Position numbers and translations under genes: made by a program. Below, piece after piece: positions 9,395-22,004 of a stretch of 64,000 nt of DNA. The notes below the pieces were generated by a model. The model saw nothing but the letters and a program-made list of their open reading frames with translations, searched no databases and was not told the origin of the DNA. Source of the stretch: Adiantum capillus-veneris (taxonomy: Eukaryota > Streptophyta > Polypodiopsida > Polypodiales > Pteridaceae); contig CM043944.1 of NCBI GenBank assembly GCA_014529385.2, positions 45,640,268 to 45,704,267 of the forward strand, given 5' to 3'. How positions within the stretch are numbered: position 1 is the first letter of the stretch; each line of letters opens with the position of its first letter.

Positions 9395-11350
9395 TATCTT
9401 ACAAGTCTATTTCCAACAATGGGTATTAGCACCGACTTCGGCACCTTGGCCAACGTTTCCAACATCCATCCTCTTACCTCACTTTCTCCAATTGAGGTCA
9501 TATTTGGTGACCCTTCGTAGGGTGACATAACCTTTAAGAGAATTCATAGAGCTTGGTATCATTAGAATTTCCATTTGGGCTCATTTTTGTTGGGGTTAAA
9601 GAGCCACTATGCCCAGACAGAGTGTCCAACCACCCACTAGCTCACCAAGTCTCTATTTTCATTTTTATCAAAATGAAGCAATGAGGAGCTGCACAGGTTG
9701 CTACACGAAGCTCCACCAAAGATTGTGTACTACTCTATCTCTGACTCTCCTCTAAGTGCATGGGCCACTATGCCTTCAAGTGGTCTTTGAGCTAAAATTG
9801 TGTGTGCATAGCAACATTATTCCGTAGGACAAATATCTTTTTGTAGAATACGAATCTAAAAATTCTACCCACGAGGTGCATCTATTTTGACAAGATCTAC
9901 AACTTTGCAAAAGGAAGTCCCGTTAGATTTTGCATTATTTTGTAGATATTCTACATAGACATACCATGTGCACAATTTTTTGGTTTTTTGTTTCTCACAT
10001 TGTGAAAATGTAATGTGCTCTTGAAAGCACTACAAATGATTGATTTTGCACGTGCAAGATCTAAAATGTGGATGTGGGCATTGAATGATGCATTAATGGT
10101 TATGTATACCCAATGTGGTGATTCTCCAAAAACACTCAATTAATTTACGAGCTTTGTAGTGGATGTGTTAATTCTAGGATACGCTTCTTGTTGTGATTGC
10201 CTAAAGCGGCCAATGTTGATCCCTTTGTGGATTATGTACATCGTCTGTGTGTTGGACTTGGTCTATTGATGAGGATTGTACACCAAATTGTGCCCCCTTG
10301 CGAGACAAATTTCATTGTTTATGCATCGCTCATGATGTTGATACGAGAGACACTATGCATACATTAATGTGTATGTAAGGCAGATATGCAATCATGCTAG
10401 TTTATGGCTTACAGATGTGACATGTTCAATGAGTTGAGCTAATTATAGTCAATTTTATGCCACTTTATGCGCTCTTGATTGATATGTGCAGACTACCACC
10501 TTGTAGAGATTTGAGCCACTTTTGAACTAGCCGAACTACATTGCTATTGTCCTTATTATCACTTTAAGGTGTGTATGATACCTTATGTTCATTTGATGCC
10601 ATTATTCGTAGTTGATTTGGTTTATGGTGTGCCACTCCATTGATGATTTATTGTTGTGAGTTTGGAAGAGACTACCACCTTTTAGAGATTTGAGCCATTT
10701 ATGAACTTTCCAGACTACATTGCCACCATCCTTATTATCACTTTAAGGTGTGTATGACAGCTTGTGATCGTATTAATTATTGCATGCTTGTGAACATCTT
10801 TAGCAGCATTTCAGTTCTTATTACTCACATTTATATATGGAGTTTTGAGACATTGCCTTGTACGCACATGTGGTCCAATTTTGTAATTTTATGGAAATTG
10901 TCCCTTGAGTCTTGTCTGCATAGCCTTTTTGCAAGCAAGTTTATGGAGTGTGAGATGGATTAGGTCACTGGCATGGAGCTCTCCTATCTCAACTCTAGAT
11001 TTTGATACATTGTCTACTCATTGTTTATGGATGTTGTGTTTTGAGTGCTTTCTTGTGTGCACTTTTGTCTTCCCATTGTTTATAAATGTTATGATTCGAG
11101 TGCCTTCTTTTTATGATTTGAGTGCCATATTATGTGCACATTTGGCACACAAACTTCCTTGTACTAAGGTAGCATTCTTGCCTTGGAGGTCGTTTGGACC
11201 TTACTTTGGAGGAGGTGGTTGTGTAGGGTCCTAACCCTTGCACTTTTTTCGCATTTTTTGCACCCATTGTTTGCTCTACTAGTGGCCTTAGTTGAGGTAG
11301 TGTTGTCGGATTGGAGGTGGTGTTTGACCATGGAACCTCTACACACGCAA
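9395..11350 (+). repeat. copia B leader, left copy (L1) of a 1.96-kb direct repeat
   Basis: This segment recurs at 15403-17375 with only scattered substitutions and small indels. It begins in what looks like the end of an LTR (ATTTCCAACA) followed by a weak PBS-like sequence, then runs about 1.9 kb without coding sequence into a copia gag remnant. It therefore looks like the 5' untranslated leader of an element. Inside it, a block of about 85 bp starting GACTACCACCTT and ending TTTAAGGTGTGTATGA occurs twice, at about 10491 and 10670. No gene was recognised. Confidence 0.75.
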
Positions 11351-11429
11351 TCAAGCATTCCTTTCATGCTTTCCAAAGCAAATGTAGACATTCTAAACAA
11401 GTAGTTAAAGTCGTTGTTGGCTTGTCGTC

Positions 11430-12000
11430 TAAACCTACTACCATGTATGACAAGGATTCGTTTGAGTTAGATGCATTGGCAAAGTCTACCACTAGACTAC
11501 ATTTTGTAGAATCTATATATTATATTGTGATTGATGAAAAGACCATTATGGCCTTATTGACAAAGTTATGTAGTGCTTATGAGAAGGAGACTACTACAGA
11601 GAAGATCTACCTTATGAAGAAACTCTTTGATGTGAGAATCAAAGAAGGCAACACCATTGCTTCTTAGTTGAATAAGTTCAATATCATTTTAAGTAAGTTA
11701 CAAGCGCAAAAGTTGAAGTGATAAAAAGATGTATGTTATGCTCATTACCTTTGTCATGGGACATGCATGTTGCTACTATCTATAAATTTATACTTGTTAA
11801 CAGTACCCTAAAGATCGATAACATTGTTGGAAACTTGCTTTTTGAAGAGGTTAGACAAGAGAGCGTGGATCAAGGCAAGCAAAGTGTTTGTCTCACTGTT
11901 GATTGAGGGAGAGAGGAGTTTACATGAAAGTAGTAAATCTTGTGGACATCGCAATAATTCTTGGGATAAGAAGGACATTGAATGCTTTCATTGTGCATCT
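11430..12000 (+). pseudogene. gag: copia B gag remnant
   Basis: Plus-strand reading gives copia capsid signatures: YDKDSFELDALAKSTTRLHF, then LCSAYEKETTTEKIYLMKKL, a stop near 11665, then LCSLPLSWDMHVA and a degenerate knuckle with CFHC near 11980. The last two match element C's gag in order (AYEK..., then LLCSLPPSWD), so the family assignment is safe. Stops and frame changes make it non-functional. It lies directly after leader L1. Confidence 0.7.
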
Positions 12001-14171
12001 CAAGACAAGGGCAGGACCAAGGGGGGGCACAACCTCACATGGATGGCTAGGCATTCATGTCAAGGGATCTCTTAAATGTAAACTAGGATGCCTATAAGAG
12101 TATGGTTGGGTGGAGAAAGGCATGCTTCAGCTCCCTGTCCTCTCAGTGGCATCAAAGCAATTCATGGTTCTGCGTACAAGGGTCGTGGACTCCCACAATT
12201 TTGCATCGTATGCAAAGCTTCCATGGTGGGTGTAGGAAGCTTAGTGAGCCATGCAAGAAATAGGCCTTACACACAAAGAGGGTGAGAGATGGTGTGCACA
12301 AAAGGAGGTGGCTATATCTCCTAAATGTTTTGCGATGCCCCTCTTAGCAACTTGTGCTTCATCAATGAGCTCACCCTAGGCCCATGGAGCACGATGCAAG
12401 TAAGGTTCCCTCTCTCTACGTTGTCAAGAGCCCTGCAAGCCATGGTTTCTTTTTGCTTTTCTATTAGGATGCCCCTTGGGGAATTATTTGGTGACTATCC
12501 CATTCTAAGGGGTTTATTCTCGCCATATAGACAGAGCTAGTCGTACAATAGCCATACATGCAAGCTAAATGGATTGTTTCTTTTCCCCTTTTCTCATTGG
12601 ATTTTGCTCTAGGCTCATGAGTAGCTCCGAGCGACTTTAGTGGCTAGTGGCCATTTGAGAGAGAGGTTCTTGCAAGTTTGAGAAGTTCAAGGTTCACGAT
12701 TCAATATACATCAAAGTGTAATCATGGAATTATACTTGGCATTGCCATGTGATAATTTCAAAATCTCTCTAGAACACATGGCCAAGGGCATTGCAAGGGC
12801 TACAAGCCGGATACAACCCTCAAAGCATGGGACTTCAAAAGAATTAATGCAAGGCTGAACGTTCCATCACGGAGCATACAAAAGCTTTGCTTACAAATTT
12901 GCAAGATTGCCTCGTGAGGTCTCAAGGATCGAACAAAGCCAAAGGGCTTAGAGATTCTTGTGACAGGTTTCAAAACACTTCTCAAAACTAGACTAGCAAG
13001 GCTCATGAGAAAAGATCTCAAGCAGAATGGAGAAGGGACTACGCATGCACGATGCATGCCTGCTTCCGTTGCTTTTATACAAGGTCCGGTGACCATCCAT
13101 ATCACATGTATGATGCATGCATGGATGAGCAAACATGCAAGGTATTCTATCAAGTGTACAAGGTGCATAACTTGAGAGAGCTTGATGATGGCTGGCAACA
13201 AGAAGTTACAAGCTCCAAATCAAGTGTGTATGAAGAGCATAACTTGACGATAGGAAACAAGCTTGCCATCCAACTACACATACGTATTGGACATTCCCAA
13301 AGTACTTTATTGACAAGGGCTTGTTTCTAGAAGATTTATAAAGGCCGTTAATCAATTGCATGATATGTAGTGAGAGAGGATTGATCTAAGAGAACTTTTG
13401 AGGGAATGAGCCAAGGGTAGTAGTTATCCAAGGGATATGAAGTTGACATCAAAATGCATCTAATTTGAGCATCGGAGCTTTAAGCTATCATGGCAATGTT
13501 TACAGGTTTTGCATACAAAGTCCTAAACCTATACGACGGTGGTTGGCTTCTTAATGGTTCTAAGAGAAACACATGATCCATTAGATTTGGGTATCATTTT
13601 GGTTGTTTTCGTCCATTACTTCTACCATTGGATCTACAATGGACGAGCATTTTGTGATATTTGTTAATTTTGTAGCAAGCCGTGATTTATGGCCAAGTTG
13701 ACCACACGATGACAAGACAAGGGTAGGACTAAGGGGAGGTATAGCTTGTGGCACGGCCTATATGTAATAGTGGTGTTCGATAAAGACTTTCCAAGAGCAA
13801 TGACACACTCTACTAGTGAAGGCTTATTATATATTTTTGGAATCCAGAAGGTCAAAAAATTGCAAATGCATGTTGCTACATTTGCAAAAGCTTTATGCAA
13901 AGCATGCCAGTTGGTGGATTTAACTCCACACAAGAAGGGTTTTATTTAGACTTTTGCTATGATGCAAGAAACTTTGTCAAGAAAATCATCTACCAAATAG
14001 CGATCGGTTCTTTGTTTGATTTATCGTGTTTGGGTTACTTGCACATTTTTAACTTTGCAAAATTTAAAATGTGTGGACATTGTATGTATGGAACAAAATC
14101 TAGTTTTATGCACTTTGTATCATGCAAAGATGAATCTTACCTGTACAAAATCAGTCAAACATGAAGCTTAA
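12001..14171. other. unclassified segment between copia B gag and pol remnants
   Basis: No gene is supported. A 27-base sequence at 12001-12027 recurs with 24 matches at 13713-13739, so the 1.7 kb between may be a later insertion or a rearranged duplicate. TTTATAAAGGCC near 13337-13348 resembles a plant LTR TATA box. The stretch between 13740 and 14171 has short open frames but no motif I recognise. Confidence 0.4.
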
Positions 14172-15402
14172 GTGGTAAAGGACTGATAATAGTGGACTAT
14201 GTCTCCAATGGCTTCCAGCATTTTTGTGATACCCATGGCATTGGGAGAGAGCTTGTTTCTCCCCATACATCTAACCAAAGTAGAGTTATTGAGAGAATGA
14301 ATCGCACAATTCAAGAGACAATTCACAAGATGTTACCCACTACTAAATTGTTATATCGCTTTTGAGCTAAAGCTCCTAAGACTGCAATTCATTTGATCAA
14401 TCGGTCACGAAATAAGACGCTTGGTGGTGGAATTCTAAAAGAAGCTTGGAGTGGTAAAAAGAAATCATATGATCATGCGCATGTCATTGGTTTGTGAGGC
14501 ATTTGTTCATGTACCCAAGGAGCTTAGAAAAATGCTAGAGCCACGTTCTACAAAGTGCATTTCTATTGGCTATGGAGAACGTGGTGAAATTGCTTATTTA
14601 ATCCAGATTCTCAAAAGATTATATGCAATAGTGATGTGGTATACAATGAGAAGAAAATGCAAAAGAATCCTCCCAAACAGGTTCATGTGAGAAAGGTTAC
14701 ATTTCAAGATGTTATGCCACCTACTCATGAATGAAGACATGAGGTTGCCCATGTGACAAAGGGCGAAGAAAGCATGCACATTGATGCTCCTAGTAGCTTT
14801 AACCATGCTAAGAGTCCTAGCACTACATTGAGTGGTATTGAAATGCGAGTGGGACTTGTGATTCCTCATGCAAAACTTAATTCATTGAGAAGGTGAATGA
14901 GGGTATTTAGGCCACCTCAGAGGATTGTGCCGAGCCAAGATTACATTTAGTTAATGAATTGTGGTGAGCTCTCCTACAATGATGAGACTATACGATAGGA
15001 TGAAAAGCTTGAGTGGGAGAGTGATATATAATCAAAGATAAATTCTTTGAAAAAGAGTCAAACTTGGGACTTAATATCTTTTTCTAAAGTGGAATATGCT
15101 TTGCTATGAAACTGAATCTACACGGTAAAGACACACCCAATGATGGAAAGATGAAATTCAAGTCTCGATTGGTTAACAAAGGCTTCAAGCAGAAGCAAGG
15201 CATAGATTTTGAAGGGATTTTTTTCCACTTGGCGAAATGACTAGCTTGTAGAAAATACTTGCTTTGGCTAGCAGTGAGGACATCGAGTTCATCCAAACGG
15301 ATGTTAAGATAGCATGCTTACAAGGTGATCTTCATTACATAAAACATCTATGAGGTTTTGTTGAGAATGGCAAAGGTTTTAAGCTAAAGAAAAACCTTTA
15401 TG
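14172..15402 (+). pseudogene. pol: copia B pol remnant (integrase end and start of RT)
   Basis: Integrase-like text appears in pieces: FQHFCDTHGIGRELVSPHTS, then a VIERMNRTIQ segment containing the catalytic Glu equivalent, LINRS, and FVHVPKELRKMLEPRSTKC. After a degenerate stretch comes an RT start (KFKSRLVNKGFKQKQGIDF and IEFIQTDVKIACLQGDL). It stops in RT at about 15402, where leader copy L2 begins without any 3' part. Stops and frame breaks throughout mark it as dead. Confidence 0.8.
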
Positions 15403-15748
15403 TATCTTACAAGTCTATTTCCAACAATGGGTACTAGCACTGGCTTTGGCACCTTAGCCAACGTTTCCAACATCCATCCTCTTACCTCACTTTCTCCAAT
15501 TGAGGTCATATTTGGTGACCATTCGTAGGAGGGTGACATAACTTTTAAGAGAACTCATAGAGCTTGGTATCATTAGAATTTCCATTTGGGCTCATTTTTG
15601 TTGGGGTTAAAGAGCCACTATGCCCAGACAGAGTGTCCAACCACCCACTAACTCACCAAGTCTCTATTTTCATTTTTATCAAAATGAAGCAATAAGGAGC
15701 TGCAGAGGTTGCTACATGAAGCTCCACCGAAGATTGTGTACTACTCTA

Positions 15749-15819
<71 letters not shown>

Positions 15820-17375
15820 AGTGCATGCCTTCAAGTGGTCTTTGATCTAAAATTGTGTGTGCACAACAACATTATTCCGTAGGACAAATATCTTTTTGTA
15901 GAATAAAAATCTAAAAATTCTACCCACGAGGTGCATCTTTTTTGACAAGATCTACAACTTTGCAAAAGGAAGTCTCGTTAGATTTTGCAACATTTTGTAG
16001 ATATTCTACATAGACAGACTATGTGCACAAATTTTTGGTTTTTTGTTTCTCACATTGTGAAAATGTAATGTGCGTTTGAAAGCACTACAAATGATTGAGT
16101 TTGCACGTGCAAGATCTAAGATGTGGATGTGGGCATTGAACGATGCATTAATGGTTATGTATACCCAATGTGGTGATTCCCCAAAAACACTCGATTAATT
16201 GACGAGCTTTCTAGTGGATGTGTTAATTCTAGGATACGCTTCTTGTTGTGATTGCCTAAAGTGGCCGATGTTGATCCCTTTGTGGATTATGTACATCGTC
16301 TGTGTGTTGGACTTGGTCTATTGATGAGGATTGTACACCAAATTGTGCCCCCTTGCGAGACGACTTTCATTGTTTATGCATCGATAATGATGTTGATGTG
16401 AGAGACACTATGCATACATTAAGTGTATGTAAGGCACATATGCAATCATGCTAGTTTATGGATTACGGATGTGCCTTGTGTTCAATGAGTTGAGATAATG
16501 ATAGTCAAGTTTATGCCACTTTATGCGTTCTTGATGATGTGTGCAAAGACTACCACCTTCTAGAGATTTGAGCCACTTATGAACTAGCCGAACTACATTG
16601 CTATTGCCCTTATTATCACTTTAAGGTGTGTATGATAGCTGATGGTCATTTGATGCCATTATCCATAGTTGATTTGGTTTATGGTGTGCCACTCCATTGA
16701 TGATTTATGGCTGTGATTTTGGAAGACACTACCACCTTCTAGAGATTTGAGCCACATATGAACTTGCCATACTACATTGCCACCGTCCTTATTATCACTT
16801 TAAGGTGTGTATGACAGCTTGTGGTCATATTATTTAGTGCATGCTTGTGCACATCTACTATTAGCAGCATTTCAGTTCATATTACTCACATTTATATATG
16901 GAGTTTTGAGACATTGCCTTGTACGCACATGTGGTCCAATTTTGTAATTTTATGGAAATTGTCTCTTGAGTCTTGTCTGCATAGCCTTTTTGCAAGGAAG
17001 TTTATGGAGTGCAAGATGGATTAGGTCACTCGCATGGAGCTCTCCTATCTCAACTCTAGATTTTGATACATTGACTACTCATTGTTTATGGATGTTATGA
17101 TTTGAGTGCTTTCTTGTGTGCACTTTTCTTATCAATGTTATGATTTGAGTGCCATATTATGTGCACATTTGGAACACAAACTTCCTTGTACTAAGGCGGC
17201 ATTCTTGCCTTGGAGGTTGTTTGGACCTTACTTTGGAGGAGGTGGTTGTGTGGGTCCTAGCCCTTGCACTTTTTCCGCATTTCTGGCACCCATTGTTTGC
17301 TCTACTAATGGCGTTAGTTGAGGTAGTGTTGTCAGATTGGAGGGGGTGTTTGTCCATGGAAGCTCTATACACACA
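15403..17375 (+). repeat. copia B leader, right copy (L2)
   Basis: This direct repeat of 9395-11350 starts at the same TATCTTACAAGTC and ends near the same CATGGAA-CTCTA sequence. It abuts B's broken RT on the left and element C's broken RT on the right. Its internal pair of about 85-bp blocks is kept (near 16548 and 16726). It has a long CT tract that L1 lacks. This looks like the leader of a second, tandem B element whose body was lost. Confidence 0.75.
15753..15814. repeat. (CT)n microsatellite inside L2
   Basis: About 31 CT units. The matching place in L1 (near 9735) has only ATCTCTGACTCTCCTC, so the tract expanded in this copy. Confidence 0.96.
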
Positions 17376-17379
17376 GAGC

Positions 17380-17838
17380 TTTTCAGAAGCTTACAGACCA
17401 AATGTTCCTTGCCCTTTAGCACAAACCCTTCAGGTTGCTGCATATAAATCTCTTCCTTGATATCACCATGTAAGAAAGCTGTAATGACATCCATTTGATC
17501 AAGCTCCGTATCTTTAGTGGCAACCAAAGCAAGCAACATTCTCAGTGTGGTCATCTTGACCAATGGAGAAAAGATTTCTTGGAAATCGACACCATATTCT
17601 TGCTTAAAACCTTTGGCCACTATACGAGCTTTGTATTTGTTAATCTTCTTCTTGTAAACCATTTATAAGGCAATGCTTTCGTACCTTTTGGCAACGGAAC
17701 AAGTTCCCATGTTTTGTTCTTTGCAATACTGGACAACTCCCTCTTCGTAGCATGTTCCCACTGAACCTTATCATTGACTAGCATAGCCTCTTTGTAACAA
17801 GAAGGCTCACCACTATCTATCAGCAAAATAAAATCCAC
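17380..17838 (-). pseudogene. pol: element C reverse transcriptase, N-terminal part
   Basis: Minus-strand translation shows the copia RT start: WEHATKRELSSIAKNKTWEL, then a KWF segment where KWVYK... is expected, KARIVAKGFKQEYGVDFQEI, and MDVITAFLHGDIKEEIYMQQ. It ends at about VCKLLKS, just before the usual LYGLKQ, so YVDD and everything downstream is absent. Two overlapping frames at about 17620-17662 indicate a frameshift. Confidence 0.85.
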
Positions 17839-17883
17839 GCCTGGAACAAAACTTTTTGGCAGATGTGATACTCTTTGAGATCT

Positions 17884-18735
17884 CTACGGTTGATCAAAAC
17901 TCGTACTAGCCGGTGTAGTAAGTGGCTCGGGAGCTTTCTGGATAGGAGGTGATACATCAGAAAACTTCACTTTTTGGAATTCAACCTCTTTCACTGGTTG
18001 TCTATGCATGTTAGTGTCACTTCTACGGATCACTGATCGAGTTTCCAGATCCCATAAACGATACCAAAATTGACCATCTACATTGAAGATACATTTCTTG
18101 GACTTAGGATCTAGCTTAGCACGCAACTCCTTGGGTACATGTGCATAAGCTTCACAACCAAATGTGCGGAGTTTTTCATAAGATAGTTTATTTCTTGATC
18201 ATAACTCCAAAGGTACACAAAATTGCAATGAAGCATGTGGTGATCTATTGATCAAGTACATGGCTGTGTATAATGCTTCAGCCAAAAACGCTTGCGGTAA
18301 ACTAGCATGTGATAGCATAGACATAATCCGCTCTTTGATGGTCCTGTTCATCATTCCGTAACACCATTTTGTGTAGGGGTATAAGGAGATGTAAACTCAT
18401 GCTTAATTCCCCTACTTGAACAAAAGTCTGTAAACTCTTTGGAAACATATTCTCCACCAATGTCTGAGCGCAAAGCTTTCAACTTATGTTCAGACTGAGT
18501 TTCAACACTAGATAAGAACTTCTTGAAGCAAGAAAAGGTCTCATCTTTAGACTTCATGGTGTAGACCCAAACATGCCATGTTGCATCATCAATGAATGTA
18601 ACATAATATAGCGCACCACCATGGGATTTAGAAGCCATAGGCCCACATAAATCACTGTGCACAAGCTCTAAGGGTTTTTTTTGTCAAAAGAATGTGTACG
18701 ATGTGTTCGTGTTTACTTTCCATATTGACAGTGCT
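17884..18735 (-). pseudogene. pol: element C integrase core and C-terminal region
   Basis: MHSDLCGPM with FIDDATWHVWVY carries the first catalytic Asp, LRSDIGGEYVSKEF the second, and TPTQNGVTE the catalytic Glu, keeping the copia D-D35-E layout. Downstream come INRSPHASL-like and VPKELRAKLDPKSKKCIF blocks, then the linker to RT. Stops at about 18350 and elsewhere break it into pieces. Confidence 0.87.
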
Positions 18736-19560
18736 TAAAAGGGTAAACCAAAAAATGACAAAGACGGTAAGTAGCCCAAACGAGAGAGTGTCTCCATTCC
18801 CTTCTTTGACATATGTCCTACTCGGCTATGCCACAAAGCAACGGTTAGCAGCTCGATTACAGAAAGAACACTATTTTTATTAGATACATAAAGAGAACCG
18901 ACTTTAGAACCATGGGCTATAATAAGATGACCCTTCACAACACGCCAAGACTGTCGATGAAAAGTGACTTTGTAACCCAAGTCATCAAGATGTCCAACCA
19001 AAATCAAATTGCATGTGAAGGCTCGAACATGATGCACATTATGGATGATAAACTTCACTCCATTTGCCATAATTATGGCAATATCACCTACACCAACAAT
19101 GACACAAGAGTAACTGTCACCAAGCATAACAGAGCCAATGGTTTCCTCGTATGTAGTAAACCAATGCCTATGAGGTATGACATCCAACAAACCACCCAAA
19201 TCAAGAATCCATGTATGGCATACTTCACCACTAACCAGGAGTTTAGCTGGCATAGAACTCTGCAAAGATAGAGTTTCCTGTGCATCATAAAAGGCATCAT
19301 TGTTTTCAGTCAATATATTAATGTCTTGCACATCACTGTCATCCTAAACTATGTTCGGTTCTTCAATCTTAACCGAACTCCTTGGTTTCTCCTCTTTATC
19401 ATCATGATCTTTACCATTACCTTTGCCCTTCTCTTTGTCATGCTTCCAAGCATAACGATCCTTCTTTATGTGACCAAACTTATCGCAATAATGGCATTGA
19501 ACATTATGGCGACCACGAGACTTTGATTACCCTTTGATGCATCTCTATTGCCCTCTTTAT
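18735..19560 (-). pseudogene. pol: element C zinc knuckle, protease and integrase zinc region
   Basis: The knuckle at about 19461-19498 reads CHYCDKFGHIKKDR, with Arg in place of the last Cys. The protease active site is DLGG in WILDLGGLLDVIPHRHWFTT where DSG is expected. LWHSRVGHMSKKGMETLSRL gives the two His of the integrase zinc site. Two active positions are therefore changed. The 5' side is cut by the A2 insertion at 19561. Confidence 0.82.
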
Positions 19561-19790
19561 TGTTTTACCATATACATGTGGTAGTGATGTGTGTGAACAC
19601 ACTAGGACCGCTGGGGCATTTTTTCCCTCTTTAGGAGGTTTTTTCCCCCGTGCATTGTATATACGCCCATCACTCTAGGGCTATCTATCTTTCCATTGCA
19701 CAATAAGTAAAACACGCTCATTTTGTGTGCCTTGAGCTTCCTTCGTCTTCTCCAAGTTGTGTGCATTTCTCTACAACCCTAATTCCAACA
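19561..19790 (+). repeat. A2 5' LTR
   Basis: It begins TGTTTTACCATATAC, two T longer than A1, and ends AATTCCAACA. The PBS that follows (19793-19804) reads TGGTATTAGAGC, one change from consensus. Confidence 0.9.
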
Positions 19791-20149
19791 ATTGGTATTA
19801 GAGCAAGTTGTATCCTCTCGGGCTTAGTCTCCAACAGTTCCAACACATGCCTGCAAGATTTCTCTGATTTCAGTGAGCTTTGGCAAGCGTTCGCAGGTCG
19901 ATAAAAATCTCAGGTGTGCTCGTACAGCTCAATCTACACAGCTTTCTGATTCGGGCTCATTTCGACCTTCGTTTCCACTAGTAGATTTGCACATGCAATT
20001 TCGTCATTTTGTGCAGAATTTTGTCAGTGTTGTTTTCTACATAACAGGTCCTATACACTCTACTGTGGGTTGTGCTATATAGCACGTGCTAGTCTCAGTC
20101 AGTTTCTCCTCATTTTGGGCAGTTTTCACATTAGGTGCAGACATTTTCC

Positions 20150-20680
20150 ATGACTGACAACAACACAGACGTGTTCAAGATGTTTGCTGTTGAGGACAGG
20201 TTGGTTGGGGACAATCACCCTAAGTGGGCTTACATGATGCAACATGTTCTTGTGTCAAAGGGTGTCTGGAATATTGTGCAGGGCATTGATGTACGTCCTG
20301 GTTCTGAGGATGTAGGCGATGTTGAGGATGTTGCAGGTCTTGCTGCAAGAATTGCTGCTATTGGAGTTGTTTTGCCTACGACAGAACAAGATCATTGGGA
20401 TGTAAAGGATGCACATGCTCATGCATTGATTGTGTTGTCTGTGAAGCGCACCATTACTCCTCACATTCGTTCAACGAAATTTGCAAAACAGGCTTGGGAT
20501 ATTCTAGCGGGTCTTTATGCAAGCCGCAATGAGGCTAAAATTGCTTTGTTGCGTAATGAGCTGGAATCGAAGATTATGCATGAGGAAGATGATATGGAAA
20601 CTTTCCTTGCTGGTGTTAAGGATATCAATGAGCAACTTATTTCTGCAGGTGAAGTCATTTCAGACCGTTCCCTTGTGTAG
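20150..20680 (+). pseudogene. gag: A2 gag, stopped early
   Basis: It matches A1 gag from MTDNNTDVFKMFAVEDRL and, unlike A1, reads through the gag/pol boundary in frame (ISAGEVISDRSLV). It stops at TAG 20678-20680 where A1 has CAG. This copy shows that family A originally had a single gag-pol frame. Sequence related to gag continues to about 20875, up to the deletion junction. Confidence 0.87.
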
Positions 20681-20884
20681 ACTGTTCTTGATGCCTTACG
20701 AGATTCTTACCAGACTTTTGCTAGTACTTGGAGACTTATGACCCAAGGAAATCCTGAAGTTGTCAAGTTTGATGCATTATGCACATTGTTGTTGCAAGAG
20801 TCACTTTCTAGAAAAAAGAGGACTAGGCAGCGTGCAGTTGAACAAGCTTTTATTGCTTCTCAAAGAAAGGGTGGTATTTAGCTT

Positions 20885-21973
20885 TTGCTATTATGTACTA
20901 GAGACTACTCACAGGACATTTATGACACTTTGTTGCCTCTTTCCAGTGGTGGAAGTTCGAATGTAAATTCCAATGAGGCAATTGTACAGCCTATGGGGGT
21001 TTCCGAAAATGTTACAGATCAACCTATTATTGATGCACATATACATAATGTACTTGATGAACGAAGGGCTGAAAATGAGCAGGCTAGAGGCATGCCAAAA
21101 TGGTTGGTGCATACATTGCGTGACGGTAAATTGGATGCACCTTTGTCTAGTCATACTCGTTCAGGCTCTGACCATGCATCTTATGCATCAGATTGTTATG
21201 CTTTGGCTGTGTCTAGCTTACATGATGTTGAGGAACCTCTGTCTGTTGATAAAGCACATAATTCAAAAAATTGGATGGCTGCTATGCTATCAAAATATGA
21301 TGCACTTATAGGAAATGACACACGGACTTTATGTGATTTGCGTCCTGGCAAAAAGGCCATTGGTACAAAGTGGGTTTACAAGTTGAAACGCAAGCTGGAT
21401 GGTGAGATAGATCGCCATAAGGCTCGACTTGTTGCAAAGGGTTATGCACAACAAAAAGGCATAGATTATGAAGAGACTTTTGCTCCTACTTGTCCTATGA
21501 CTACTGTGCGTTTTCTTTGTGCATTTGCAACTCATTTTGGTTGGGATGTACATCAATCAGACATTGTTACTGCTTTCTTGAATGCTGACATATTTGAGGA
21601 AGTTTATGTAACACAGCCTCGCGGTTTTGTCAAGAAAGGACAAGAGGACAAAGTGTGCAGATGTAAGAAGGCTTTGTATGGGTTGAAGCAATCTCCTCGT
21701 GCTTGGTATGAGAAAGTTGACACTCATTTGGTCATACGAGGCTTTCGTAACAATCCAACTGAAAGCACATTGTATGTAAAGCGTGAGGGTAATGTACTTC
21801 TCATTGTGGTTCTTTATGTGGATGATTTGCTAATCAGTGGACCAAATCAGAGACATATTACTGAATTTAAGGCTGATTTGAATGCTACTTTCAAGATGAA
21901 AGATTTGGGGTTTTTGCATCATTACTTGGGAGTACAGTTTAAGCAATGTGATGGTGGTATTGCCTTGTGTTAG
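20885..21973 (+). pseudogene. pol: A2 reverse transcriptase
   Basis: A 362-residue open stretch begins in the integrase-RT linker (SQDIYDTLLPLSSGG) and covers most of RT: KAIGTKWVYKLKRK, QSDIVTAFLNADIFEEVYV, KALYGLKQSPRAWYEK and an intact YVDD. It ends at TAG 21971-21973 where A1 has CAG. The upstream fusion to gag sequence comes from the 1.63-kb deletion. RT residues look well kept for a dead copy. Confidence 0.88.
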
Positions 21974-22004
21974 AAAAGTTACATAGAGACATTGCTATGT
22001 AACT

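Noticed and set aside
12800-13201. 133-codon minus-strand frame
   Set aside because: No recognisable domain; composition fits chance in non-coding DNA.
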